Shown: in pieces, positions 6,967 through 14,392 of the stretch
How positions within the stretch are numbered: position 1 is the stretch's first letter
Layout of the letters: the number at the start of each line of letters is the position of its first letter
Assembly: GCA_015486615.1 (NCBI GenBank)
Contig: WFRI01000079.1
Span: 1-17,110 of the forward strand
Length of the DNA: 17,110 nt
Origin: Candidatus Omnitrophota bacterium
GTDB lineage: Bacteria; Omnitrophota; Gorgyraeia; Duberdicusellales; Duberdicusellaceae
Reading direction: 5' to 3'
Notes under the pieces: model-generated
What the model was told of the DNA's origin: nothing
Seen by the model: the letters and a program-made list of their open reading frames with translations, nothing else
Databases searched by the model: none
Translations under genes and position numbers: made by a program

Positions 6967-8089
6967 TCTCAACCCCCTTTCTTTCCAAAAGAATAACAAG
7001 CCCTAAAATAAGAATCCCTGCAAAGCAAAACAAGTATTTAAAGCCGACAAGGCTTATAATCCTGCCCCCAAAAAATGCTCCCAGGCCTCCTGAGAAAAAA
7101 CGCAGAGCGCTGTTTAAACTGGAAGCGTCCCTTAAAAATTTATCCGGAAGGTGCGTCAAAACACTGGAAAGCCCCACATGGGTAAGAGCCCAGCCAAAAC
7201 CCCAAAGCAAAACTGCCAAAAATATCTCAGCATTCAGATTCTTATAAAACAAGATCAAAACTCCCAAAAAACTTATCATCAGGAAAAACCCTATTTCCAC
7301 TACTTTAGAAATCCCGATTTTTGTGCAAAGAACGCCTCCTGCACTTTCCGCCGCGATTGCGCTCAAACTGGCCATAGTCAAAGCCGAGCTGACCTTAAAC
7401 TGACTAAAATGATATTCCTGTGCCATAAACACAGCCAGCCATTGCTGAATGCTGTGGTAGATAAAACTTCCGGCTGTAATAAAAGCAAAGAGCCTAAAAA
7501 CTGTTCTATCTTTTAAAGTAGATACATAACTTACGGTTAAATTCTGACGCCGATAATCCATGCGTAAAGAAAAAACAATCCAAAAGCAGGCTATTCCGGC
7601 TAAAACTGCTGGGATAAAATATATAATCCGCCAGAACAGAATCCCGCTTAGGAACAAACCAGCCAAAGAAGAAAAAAAACTCAGAGAGAATAAAATCCCG
7701 ATATATTTCGATTTCTTCCCGGCTGGGACTTCCTTGCCGACAATAATTAAACTCAAAGGCACAAAACTGGAAGCGAACACACCCATCAAAAACCTAAAAG
7801 CAAACGCCGCATAAATAGACCAGCAAAAGCTCATTCCCAATGCTGCCAGAGAAAACATAGCCATATTAAAAGCAAAAAGGCGGCTAATTTTAAACTTATG
7901 GGTCAGAGGCGACCATAACAGGGCAAAAAACCCGTAAGGAAGCATATACATCCAGATAAGCCTTCCCGCGGAAACAGGGGCAACTCCAAAATACCCGGCA
8001 ATAGCCGGCACTAAAGCAGTAGTAGCCGCAACGCTGAATGACAAAGTAATAAAGGCTGTTATTAAAACAGCCAGAACTTTTTTATTCAT
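6956..8089 (-). CDS. MFS transporter, likely product exporter
   Basis: This 377-residue integral membrane protein has about 12 hydrophobic segments, beginning VLAVLITAFITLSFSVAATT (about 5-24) and ending with a helix near 352-368. The cytoplasmic loop after helix 2 (LTHKFKISR, about 62-70) corresponds to the degenerate MFS motif A, and the long basic mid-loop (RMDYRRQNLT, about 176-185) separates the two six-helix halves. Length and layout fit drug:proton antiporter-like permeases. It sits between the aromatase/cyclase and ketoreductase genes, sharing one base with the former, as expected for an exporter of the pathway product and for self-resistance. The substrate is inferred only from context. 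Confidence 0.85.
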   Translation of the reverse strand: MNKKVLAVLITAFITLSFSVAATTALVPAIAGYFGVAPVSAGRLIWMYMLPYGFFALLWSPLTHKFKISRLFAFNMAMFSLAALGMSFCWSIYAAFAFRFLMGVFASSFVPLSLIIVGKEVPAGKKSKYIGILFSLSFFSSLAGLFLSGILFWRIIYFIPAVLAGIACFWIVFSLRMDYRRQNLTVSYVSTLKDRTVFRLFAFITAGSFIYHSIQQWLAVFMAQEYHFSQFKVSSALTMASLSAIAAESAGGVLCTKIGISKVVEIGFFLMISFLGVLILFYKNLNAEIFLAVLLWGFGWALTHVGLSSVLTHLPDKFLRDASSLNSALRFFSGGLGAFFGGRIISLVGFKYLFCFAGILILGLVILLERKGVENAA

Positions 8090-8520
8090 TAAATATCTCT
8101 TTCTATTATCTCCTTAAATCTTTCTAAATTCTCCTGAGAATGCTTGTTTATCAAATCTTCTACCTGTTGGTCGGTAAATTTTGCGTTCTTGTTCATCTTA
8201 AAATCCTGTATCCAGGTCATTTCAACTCCGTCTTCAACTTTCCGGTAAAGCCAGATAATTTTCATATATTCAAAAGGGAACATCGGCTCGAGGCGGCTGG
8301 CATAAGCAAACTTGTCTTCTCTAAACAGCAGGCGGTAAGACTTCCAGGAACTGCCGTTTTTATGCGTTAACTTAAATACGAGTCTATTCCCGCTTTGTTC
8401 TAAAACTTCGGACTCTGTATATTCCTCAAAGAATTCTTTCCAGCGGGAAATGTCATTGCTTAAATCAAAAACTTTCCCGTAATCAGCATTAATAACTATT
8501 GAATTTACTGTATGAGCCAT
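8089..8520 (-). CDS. Aromatase/cyclase of the WhiE-ORFVI/TcmN type (SRPBCC fold)
   Basis: This 143-residue single-domain START/SRPBCC protein folds and aromatises the nascent poly-beta-ketone bound to the carrier protein. The resemblance to actinobacterial monodomain aromatase/cyclases runs along the whole length: HTVNSIVINADYGKVFDLSN (3-22), the Trp27 region, SEVLEQSGNRLVFKLT (37-52), PFEYMKIIWLYRK (82-94), MTWIQDFKM (101-109, matching the MrWrQDFaMkp block), and the helix INKHSQENLERFKEIIE at the end. GGAGG precedes the ATG. It lies 40 bases after the cyclase gene and overlaps the MFS gene by one base. Together with the KS/CLF pair this is the strongest sign of an aromatic polyketide product. 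Which ring it closes cannot be read from sequence. Confidence 0.88.
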   Translation of the reverse strand: MAHTVNSIVINADYGKVFDLSNDISRWKEFFEEYTESEVLEQSGNRLVFKLTHKNGSSWKSYRLLFREDKFAYASRLEPMFPFEYMKIIWLYRKVEDGVEMTWIQDFKMNKNAKFTDQQVEDLINKHSQENLERFKEIIERDI

Positions 8521-8560
8521 AATACCTCCGTTTTTCTGAAAACTGCCGGGGAACAGGCAT

Positions 8561-9361
8561 TTATTCCAGCTCTGCCGCTACTCTTGCCCAAGCCGCTCCT
8601 GTTTGTTTTATTTTCACTGGCAGGCAGTGGACTTTAAATCCGGAATCCGGCAGACTGCCTAAATTTGCCAGCCTTTCTATATGGATAAACTCACGTTTGC
8701 GGCCGTAAAAATGCGCAGGGTATAATTTAGCAGGGTCTTTTGTTTCCATAAATTCTTTTATCATAAACTTATACGGCCTGTCTATACTCATTGTATCTAC
8801 ACCGAAAATCTTCACGCCGGAATCCAAAAGAAAATCTATGCTGCTTGTGTCTATTGCCGGATAATTGGTAAAATACTGCGGCCTGCCGAAAAATTTGTCC
8901 GCGCCTGTATAAAATAAAACTATATTCAACGGCCTGAGGACATAACCTATTCTCTCAAGCGCCTGCTTTACTTCCCGGGCAGTGATAACCTCTCCTGCCT
9001 GCTTGTTAGTAAAATCCAGCCTTACACCGTTCTGAATACACCACTCTAAAGGAATCTCTTCTGCTGTCTTAGACTGTCTGCCTTCGGACTTGCTCCCGTA
9101 ATGAAAAGAATAATCCAAATGCGTGCCAATATGCACCGAGGCATGCACTGTCTCCAAAGACAAAAATTCTCCGTCGGGCAAATCTTCCTTCCGCACTATT
9201 CTTTTGCCAAGAACATAGGCTAATCTATCCTTTAATGTCCGGGAAAGCAAAACCCGGTTAAACTTTTCTACGCCAGCCTTATGAGAAACCCTCTCAATCT
9301 CAACCTTATGGACTTCAAAAGCCTCATCATCTATAGGCAGGCTTAAATCTACTATCTTCAT
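8561..9361 (-). CDS. Metal-dependent cyclase family protein (PF04199-like)
   Basis: This is a member of the cyclase/kynurenine-formamidase family, which includes later-ring cyclases of aromatic polyketide pathways (DpsY type). The metal-binding HxGTHxD signature is intact as HIGTHLD (77-83), with His87 just beyond. Also visible are FGVDTMSIDRP (about 186-196), HIERLANLGSLP (227-238, matching the EnLxnLd.LP block), and the C-terminal GAAWARVAAELE in place of the usual gPvRavA end. Its 266 residues are normal for the family. It overlaps the ACP gene as ATGA and is followed by the aromatase/cyclase. Here it most likely closes or lactonises a ring of the ACP-bound or released polyketide. A formamidase-like hydrolytic role is the alternative. 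Confidence 0.85.
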   Translation of the reverse strand: MKIVDLSLPIDDEAFEVHKVEIERVSHKAGVEKFNRVLLSRTLKDRLAYVLGKRIVRKEDLPDGEFLSLETVHASVHIGTHLDYSFHYGSKSEGRQSKTAEEIPLEWCIQNGVRLDFTNKQAGEVITAREVKQALERIGYVLRPLNIVLFYTGADKFFGRPQYFTNYPAIDTSSIDFLLDSGVKIFGVDTMSIDRPYKFMIKEFMETKDPAKLYPAHFYGRKREFIHIERLANLGSLPDSGFKVHCLPVKIKQTGAAWARVAAELE

Positions 9362-9597
9362 ATTAGTCCCTTTTTCTGCTCAATCCTGGATACTATCTCC
9401 AAAGGCGTAAAATCTTTTGTGATTTCATTCGGCTCAAACTTTACCCCGAACTGCTTTCCTAAAGCCACTGCCAACTCTACCATCTCTGTAGAATCAACCC
9501 CGATAGATACCGAAAGTTTCTCATTCTCTTTCAACTCTGCTTCTGTAACATCCAAAGTCTTGCAGATAAGTTTAATAACTTCTTCTTTTAATCCCAT
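9358..9597 (-). CDS. Acyl carrier protein
   Basis: This 79-residue acyl carrier protein carries polyketide intermediates on a 4'-phosphopantetheine arm attached to Ser36 (GVDSTE, 33-38, where DSL is more usual). It has the expected acidic four-helix layout, with VELAVALGKQFG as helix II after the serine and TPLEIVSRIEQ as the final helix. A GTG at 9603 is in frame but lies inside the ribosome binding site, so the start is the ATG at 9597, with AAGGAGG just upstream. It is the first gene of unit C, directly behind the 56-base leader, and its stop overlaps the cyclase start. Separation of the ACP from KS/CLF by a terminator-like region is unusual, since KS-CLF-ACP are commonly contiguous. No phosphopantetheinyl transferase is in the window. 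Confidence 0.93.
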   Translation of the reverse strand: MGLKEEVIKLICKTLDVTEAELKENEKLSVSIGVDSTEMVELAVALGKQFGVKFEPNEITKDFTPLEIVSRIEQKKGLI

Positions 9598-9605
9598 AAA
9601 CACCT

Positions 9606-9661
9606 CCTTAGCGCCACTTTGCCTTACGGCAAAGGTCTTGTGGTTATTGCTTTATTACCAA
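9606..9661 (-). promoter_or_regulatory. Conserved 56-nt leader with two hairpins, copy upstream of ACP
   Basis: This segment matches 14653-14708 at 52 of 56 positions without gaps and ends at the ACP Shine-Dalgarno site. In the gene direction it can form an imperfect TGGTAAT/ATAACCA hairpin, then a perfect 7-bp CTTTGCC-GTAA-GGCAAAG hairpin, then GTGGCGCTAAGGAGG. In the other copy the second stem is kept through a G-U wobble while its loop changes. It may be a regulatory 5' leader shared by units B and C. Confidence 0.5.
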
Positions 9662-9673
9662 ATATCAAAAATC

Positions 9674-9698
9674 AAAATTGTAATATATTTTAAATCTT
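9674..9698. repeat. AT-rich tract shared with 17-41
   Basis: This 25-base tract contains TAATATATTTTAAA and differs at two positions from 17-41. It lies between the inverted repeat and the 56-base leader upstream of the ACP gene, where a promoter for unit C would be expected. No well-spaced -35/-10 pair is convincing. The copy near 14710 lacks this tract. Confidence 0.5.
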
Positions 9699-9720
9699 GA
9701 TTTACTCTCTTGCCACCATC

Positions 9721-9756
9721 CATCTCGGGGGTGGAAAGAATTTCACCCTCGAGGTG
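9721..9756. repeat. CACCTCGGG inverted repeat, copy 2
   Basis: Arms CATCTCGGGGGTG (9721-9733) and CACCCTCGAGGTG (9744-9756) are separated by 10 bases. The two departures from perfect symmetry would be G-U wobbles in an RNA read from the plus strand. It lies between the terminator-like hairpin and the AT-rich tract, the same relative place as the copies at 74-109 and 14729-14766. Confidence 0.6.
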
Positions 9757-9781
9757 TAAAAAACACGCCAGCATTTTTTTA
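9757..9781 (-). terminator. Terminator-like hairpin, copy 2 (degenerate)
   Basis: TAAAAAACAC-GCCA-GCATTTTTTTA is the counterpart of the hairpins at 110-137, 4669-4692 and 14801-14829. The A/T stem survives but the inner GC pairs are disrupted, so it is weaker than the others. It starts ten bases past the CLF-like stop, at the end of unit B. Read-through from unit B into the ACP gene is possible. Confidence 0.45.
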
Positions 9782-9790
9782 TAAGAATTT

Positions 9791-11038
9791 TTAGGCGTCA
9801 GCACGTTCTACTGCCAAAACAACATTTATCCCGCCCCGGCCCCGGGCAATAATTAACGCTCTGTTTATCTCCCTTTCCACAGGTTTATTGGGCGTATAGT
9901 CCAAATCGCAATAAGGGTCCGGCATTTGGTAGTTTATAGTCGGAATAACCAAATTATTCTGCATAGACATAAGCGTAATTACCAAATCTAAAGCAGTTTG
10001 CGCACCTAACATATTGCCAAAAATACTTTTGGGCGCGCTTAAAGAAATATTTTTTAGAGCCCCGCCAAAGACATTTTTCAAAGCCTGTGTCTCCAGATAA
10101 TCCCCAAGAACTGTCCCTTCTGCGTCCAAACAAATATAATCTACATCCTCCAACTGCCAGCCAGCATCTTTCAAACATTCTCTCAAAGCGTATTCTAAAT
10201 TGGCAGTATCCGGATTAGGACGCATATAGTGGTAACCGTCAGAAGAAAAGCCGGCTCCTTTCAAAAAGCCATAAACAGAAGCCGCTCGTTTATATGCCTG
10301 GGATTCTTTTTCCATCACCACTATTCCTGAACCTTCGGCTAAAACAAACCCGTCGCGGTTTAAATCGTAAGGTTTATATGCCCTCTCTGCTGAAGTGTTG
10401 TTTTTAGACAGCATACCGCTGGTATTAGCGCATAAGAGTGCATATGGGGTAATCGGTGCTTCCATCCCTCCAGCCAGGACATAATCGTTCTTAGACTGCT
10501 GAATAATTTTACCTGCATACCAAATAGCCAAAGCAGAAGATGCTCTGTCTGCTACCACGGTTTTGCTGTAGCCTTTAAATCCGTAATAAATTGTTGTCTG
10601 GCCCTGCGGCGCAGCAGGAAACCACGCAGAGGCCATATATGGAGATATGCCTTCCCTGCCTTCAATATACATATCCCTCAACTCTGTCTCAGCAAACAGC
10701 CAGCCGCCTAAAGCGTTTCCCATAAACACTCCTACCCGGGTTTTGTCTATATTTTCCAGGTCCATATTGCTGTCTTCTATTGCCTGCTGGCTGGCTACCA
10801 AAGCCATATGGGAAAATACATCTATTTTTTTTATCAGCCTCCCTGACAAATGAGTGTAATGGTCAAGTTCATGAACTTGACCGGCTATATGAGAAGGGTA
10901 TTTGGAAGCATCAAATCTTTTAACAGGTTCAACAAAAGATTTCGCCCGTTTTAGATTCGCCCAGAAAGTCTCTTTTTTCAACCCGCAAGGGGCAACAACC
11001 CCAACTCCTGTAATTGCAACTCTATCTTCTCCTGCCAT
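9791..11038 (-). CDS. Chain-length-factor-like ketosynthase (KS-beta) lacking the active-site Cys
   Basis: This 415-residue thiolase-fold protein follows the KS-alpha gene by 12 bases, with its own AAAGGAG site. It aligns along its length with KS-alpha but has lost all three catalytic residues except Lys. Active-site Cys167 of KS-alpha corresponds to Arg165 (VVADRASSAL), the first His falls at Glu307 (LDAEGT), and the second is Asn342 (SIFGNMLGAQ); Lys337 is kept. This is the pattern of a chain length factor, which forms a heterodimer with KS-alpha and sets the number of extensions. Classical CLFs have Gln at the Cys position, so Arg is unusual. It closes unit B. The KS-beta role is secure; chain length cannot be read. 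Confidence 0.88.
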   Translation of the reverse strand: MAGEDRVAITGVGVVAPCGLKKETFWANLKRAKSFVEPVKRFDASKYPSHIAGQVHELDHYTHLSGRLIKKIDVFSHMALVASQQAIEDSNMDLENIDKTRVGVFMGNALGGWLFAETELRDMYIEGREGISPYMASAWFPAAPQGQTTIYYGFKGYSKTVVADRASSALAIWYAGKIIQQSKNDYVLAGGMEAPITPYALLCANTSGMLSKNNTSAERAYKPYDLNRDGFVLAEGSGIVVMEKESQAYKRAASVYGFLKGAGFSSDGYHYMRPNPDTANLEYALRECLKDAGWQLEDVDYICLDAEGTVLGDYLETQALKNVFGGALKNISLSAPKSIFGNMLGAQTALDLVITLMSMQNNLVIPTINYQMPDPYCDLDYTPNKPVEREINRALIIARGRGGINVVLAVERADA

Positions 11039-11050
11039 AATGCTTCTCCT

Positions 11051-12304
11051 TTACTTTTCCCATTTTTTAAATACCATTGCTGAATGTATTCCGGAAAACC
11101 CGCTGCTGGTTTTTAAAATGTATTTAGGCATATGCCGGCGTTTCTCATTCGGAATGTAATCCAAATCACACTTAGGGTCAGGTTCTTCCTGATTAATGGT
11201 CGGCGGAAGCCAGCCTTTTTCAAAAATCATACAGCATAAAACGCTCTCCACAGCATTAGCCGCAGCCAAAGGATGGCCAATCATAGACTTTATAGAGCTA
11301 ATAGGAATTTCATAGGCGTGGCTGCCGAAAACCCCCTTGTAAGCACTGGTCTCAAACACATCGTTCTGCCGGGTAGAAGAACCGTGGGCATTAATATAGC
11401 CTATATCTTCTTTTCTTATACCCGCGTCTTTTATCGCTTCTTCTATACACCTTTCCATTGCCTCGCCGTCTTCAGGCAAATCAGTCATATGAAAAGCATT
11501 GCAGGTAGTGCCGTAGCCTAAAACCTCCGCGTAAATATGCGCACCTCTTTTTTTAGCATGCTCTAAATCTTCCAAAATTAAAACCGCGCCTGCCTCAGAA
11601 ATAACAAACCCGTTTCTCTTATTATCGAAAGGCCGGCTGGCTTTGTGAGGCTCGTCATTATTCTTTGCCAAAACATTAACTACGTCAAACGCCCCAAAAG
11701 TAATCGGTGTAACCGGCGCCTCAGATGCTCCGGTAAGCACAACATCCTGCCGGCCTTCTTTTATAAGTTCAAAAGCAAATCCCAAAGAATCTGTGCCGGC
11801 AGTACACCCTGTAGAAAGAGTGCAATTTATACCCTGAGTTCCGTATTCTCCGCTTATTTCTGCACTGGGAGTGTTAAACATTGAGGCATCATACAGGTAA
11901 GGCCTTCCTTTCGCCGGGTCAATAGGCTTTTTGCCCCAGTCAGTAACTAAAAGAAATTCTTCTTCCATAAATCTTGTCCCGCAAATAGCATTAGCAAGGA
12001 CAACGCCTGTTCTACGTGAAGACAAAACATTTTTATCTAACCGCGCGTCTTCAACCGCCTGCTTTGCCGCAGCCAGGCCAAACTGCACATACCTGTCCAT
12101 ACGCCAATGCTCCTTAATGCCGAACTTCAGAGGATCAAACTTTAAATCCTGACAGGCAATTTGAGAAACAAACAGACTTACGTCAAAATTCTCAACTCTT
12201 TCTATAAACGGCCTGCCTTCTATCAAATTTTCGTAAAAAGTATTTTTATCTTCTCCGGCAGCACAAATAACGCCAACCCCTGTAATTACCACCCGCCTAT
12301 TCAC
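11051..12304 (-). CDS. Type II polyketide ketosynthase alpha (KS-alpha)
   Basis: This 417-residue beta-ketoacyl-ACP synthase extends the polyketide by decarboxylative Claisen condensation. The Cys-His-His triad is intact: Cys167 in LSTGCTAGTDSLG, His307 in NAHGSST, His344 in SMIGHPLAAAN, with Lys339. STGCTAG matches the signature of type II polyketide KS-alpha (STGCTSG) better than the FabF form (TACTSG), and a CLF-like partner follows, arguing against a housekeeping FabF. The start is a GTG at 12304 with AAGGAGG five bases upstream; it overlaps the preceding gene by eight bases. The C-terminal SSGFSGIHSAMVF has the glycine turn seen in the family. It sits in unit B, separated from the ACP and cyclases of unit C. 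Confidence 0.93.
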   Translation of the reverse strand: MNRRVVITGVGVICAAGEDKNTFYENLIEGRPFIERVENFDVSLFVSQIACQDLKFDPLKFGIKEHWRMDRYVQFGLAAAKQAVEDARLDKNVLSSRRTGVVLANAICGTRFMEEEFLLVTDWGKKPIDPAKGRPYLYDASMFNTPSAEISGEYGTQGINCTLSTGCTAGTDSLGFAFELIKEGRQDVVLTGASEAPVTPITFGAFDVVNVLAKNNDEPHKASRPFDNKRNGFVISEAGAVLILEDLEHAKKRGAHIYAEVLGYGTTCNAFHMTDLPEDGEAMERCIEEAIKDAGIRKEDIGYINAHGSSTRQNDVFETSAYKGVFGSHAYEIPISSIKSMIGHPLAAANAVESVLCCMIFEKGWLPPTINQEEPDPKCDLDYIPNEKRRHMPKYILKTSSGFSGIHSAMVFKKWEK

Positions 12305-12923
12305 CCTTTGCCTCCTTACTCTCTTTAAGCCTTACCTTAAATTTTAAGTTCCCGTGGTCCGGGCAGGCAATCCCTGTTTTACATAAAGGATCCTGCTCAA
12401 AAGGAAACTTTGCCCCGAAATTAAGGGCAAACAAAACCGGGAATAAAACACTGTAAGCGGCGCCGCAGAAACCTGCAGGCGTGCTTAAGCCTTTAACCGT
12501 AAACTTATCGCCTTTCTTGTATTCATAAAAACATTTCCCTGTTACTTCCTCTACTTCTATCTCCATTTCTTTAGGAGAAGGCCCTGGCGGAATTCCCCTG
12601 CGGGGTTTAACCTCAATTTTCATATCATCGTTTAAAACTTCAATTTTAAAAGTAATAATGCCATTATCAGGACAGGTCGTAATAATAGAGCGCATATTTT
12701 CCATAAACTTAAATTCTGCGCCAAAAGTCAAAGCATACATACAGGGGAAAGCACACTGGACAGCCCCCGCACAAAAGTGTTTCGGCGGATGAGTAAAATC
12801 GTCCAAAATAAACTCGTCACCGACTTCATAATTATGATAGCAGTTGCCTTCCCTTTTTAAAACCGTAAACTTAAACTTGGGAAGTTTTATCCCCGGCCTC
12901 CTTCTGCTTCTCTGCTCAGGCAT
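12297..12923 (-). CDS. TIGR04076-type protein with internal duplication
   Basis: This 208-residue protein is made of two tandem repeats (about 15-95 and 118-200) of the small TIGR04076-type domain, usually found as a single unit. Each copy shows a G.C..Y..GD.F start (GNCYHNYEVGDEF at 26-38; GKCFYEYKKGDKF at 129-141), an FC.GA..P..ALxFGA core (YALTFGAEF; FALNFGAKF) and a CPD.G...FK end (TCPDNGIITFK; ACPDHGNLKFK). The conserved cysteines suggest metal or thiol chemistry, but I know of no established function for the family. A Pro-rich linker (105-117) separates the copies, and the basic N-terminus is probably disordered. AAAGGAG precedes the ATG. It directly precedes and overlaps the KS gene, so it is probably functionally tied to the polyketide step. 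Confidence 0.75.
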   Translation of the reverse strand: MPEQRSRRRPGIKLPKFKFTVLKREGNCYHNYEVGDEFILDDFTHPPKHFCAGAVQCAFPCMYALTFGAEFKFMENMRSIITTCPDNGIITFKIEVLNDDMKIEVKPRRGIPPGPSPKEMEIEVEEVTGKCFYEYKKGDKFTVKGLSTPAGFCGAAYSVLFPVLFALNFGAKFPFEQDPLCKTGIACPDHGNLKFKVRLKESKEAKGE

Positions 12924-12947
12924 ATCTTCTCTCCTTTCAACATTGGT

Positions 12948-13943
12948 TTAACTAATCCCAAACGCTTTCAGCAATTCTTCTCTGGCGAAAAATTTGCCCC
13001 CTGTTTCCACTTTATGCACCATATCCGTTATTTTTTTATTTAAAGGCGCCGGCAGATTATTTTCTTCTGCCAAACGTACTATCTCGCCGTTTATATAATC
13101 TATCTCCGAAGGTCTGCCCCTCTTTATGCTCTGAAGGATTGAGCCATATAAAGGTTCTTTGCTCAAAGATGCCATTACTTGGGAAAAAATACCAGCCGCC
13201 GCATCCACAGGCATACTAACCAAACTCTCTACTCTGCTTACAGGATATCCCGGCAGATCTTTAAGTTTCACCCCGCTTTTATCAACAATCTCGTAAGCTT
13301 CCTCATTTAACATAACCGCCAGCCTTGCCAGCCTTAAATCAGAAAAAGCATCCTGCATAGAAACTCCTAAAACTGCGGGTATACAGTTGTTCAAATTGAC
13401 AAAAACCTTTAAATATTTAGGCCCTTTTATACTCTCTTCAACCACAACGTCAAAACTCTTAGCCAACAAATCTTTTACAGCCGGTAAAATACCCACATTC
13501 TTTTCAAAGATACTGCCTAAAACTACCGGGCCCTGAAAATTATAAGTTACAGTGTTCGGCGGGGAAAAAGTAGCGCCAAACAATACAATTCCGGTAATAA
13601 TTTTCTCTTCAGGGATAAATTTACTCACTATATAATCAGCCCGGATTCCGTTTTCAGTTGTAAGAATATAGGCATCTTTTAAATATTCTTTGTTCCGCGA
13701 AAGAGCCTCTTCTATATCATTTATTTTAACTGCAAGTATAACCAAATCAGGTTTTTCTCTCAATGCTGTGCCGGATTTAACTGAAACATCGAATTCTTCA
13801 ATCCCCCTAATCTTAAGCCCCTGCTCAAATAAAGGCTCTTTCTGATAATCCCTGACAACGCCAAAAACATCCCCGGCCTGACGGCAAAGCTTACCTAAAA
13901 ATATACTGCCGATTGCCCCGCAGCCAATAACTGCAATCTTCAT
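12948..13943 (-). CDS. Ketopantoate-reductase-like (PanE/ApbA family) dehydrogenase
   Basis: This 331-residue NADPH-dependent 2-hydroxyacid dehydrogenase belongs to the PanE/ApbA family. It has the N-terminal dinucleotide site GCGAIGS (7-13), ILAVKIND (about 69-76), TENGI (96-100), a candidate catalytic lysine in GPKYLKVFVN (about 174-183) and the C-terminal SEIDYINGEIVRLAEEN block with LPAPLN, all standard for ketopantoate reductases. It overlaps the gene before it as ATGA. True PanE makes pantoate, the precursor of the phosphopantetheine arm on ACP, so a supply role is possible. PanE homologues are also recruited to reduce other 2-oxo compounds, and the location between two pathway-type genes leaves a tailoring role open. 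Confidence 0.82.
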   Translation of the reverse strand: MKIAVIGCGAIGSIFLGKLCRQAGDVFGVVRDYQKEPLFEQGLKIRGIEEFDVSVKSGTALREKPDLVILAVKINDIEEALSRNKEYLKDAYILTTENGIRADYIVSKFIPEEKIITGIVLFGATFSPPNTVTYNFQGPVVLGSIFEKNVGILPAVKDLLAKSFDVVVEESIKGPKYLKVFVNLNNCIPAVLGVSMQDAFSDLRLARLAVMLNEEAYEIVDKSGVKLKDLPGYPVSRVESLVSMPVDAAAGIFSQVMASLSKEPLYGSILQSIKRGRPSEIDYINGEIVRLAEENNLPAPLNKKITDMVHKVETGGKFFAREELLKAFGIS

Positions 13944-14392
13944 TTCTCCTCTATATGTTTCTTCAAAGCCTTTAATACCCGGGTTATGCTTTTCTTATGC
14001 AGTTTTCTAAACACCAGATCCCACAATACCCCGAACAAAAGATTGGAAATAGGGCAGAAAAAATTATAACATACTTTTCTGCCTCCTTCAAAATCTATAA
14101 AGACTTCCTCATACCCGCCCTTAAATACCCCATCTAAAAAGACCCGTTTTAAATATTTGCGTTCTGTATCAATCACTGATTCCCGGACCTTCCAGCGCGG
14201 GCCTAAAACAAATTTTGCCCTTTGCAGGTATAAAGCATTTTTGCCGGGCCGGCCGGATATCCTTTTAATTTCCATAGGCAGTTTATCCGGCCACCAGGAA
14301 GATTCCGCCCAGGTTATTATTTCCTCAAAAACCTGCGTTTCTGAAACCGCAGGGTTGACAAAAACTTTTTGCAAAATATTATCCTGCTTCAT
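13940..14392 (-). CDS. Uncharacterised protein, possible second SRPBCC/START-fold cyclase
   Basis: This 150-residue protein carries no catalytic motif I recognise. The pattern of an N-terminal helix with SSWWPDKLPMEIKRISG (about 31-47), then strands with YLQRAKFVLGPRWKVRESV, FLDGVFKGGYEEVFIDF and KVCYNFFCP, and a long C-terminal amphipathic helix resembles the SRPBCC helix-grip fold of lipid and polyketide-binding proteins. This is a by-eye judgement. It overlaps the PCP-reductase-domain gene by 14 bases and the PanE-like gene by four, so the three are translationally coupled. In a polyketide locus a second cyclase-like or chaperone role would fit. No signal peptide or membrane segment is apparent. 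Confidence 0.55.
   Translation of the reverse strand: MKQDNILQKVFVNPAVSETQVFEEIITWAESSWWPDKLPMEIKRISGRPGKNALYLQRAKFVLGPRWKVRESVIDTERKYLKRVFLDGVFKGGYEEVFIDFEGGRKVCYNFFCPISNLLFGVLWDLVFRKLHKKSITRVLKALKKHIEEK

Noticed and set aside
9598..9603. GTG at 9603 as ACP start
   Set aside because: The GTG is part of the AAGGAGGTG ribosome binding sequence; the ATG at 9597 has proper spacing.
9670..9700. Sigma-70 promoter upstream of ACP
   Set aside because: The region is AT-rich and contains several partial matches, but no -35/-10 pair with good sequence and 16-18 base spacing could be singled out.
11051..12304. KS read as housekeeping FabF
   Set aside because: The active-site block is STGCTAG rather than the FabF TACTSG form, and a Cys-less paralogue follows directly. 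Ring cyclases and an aromatase lie in the next unit.
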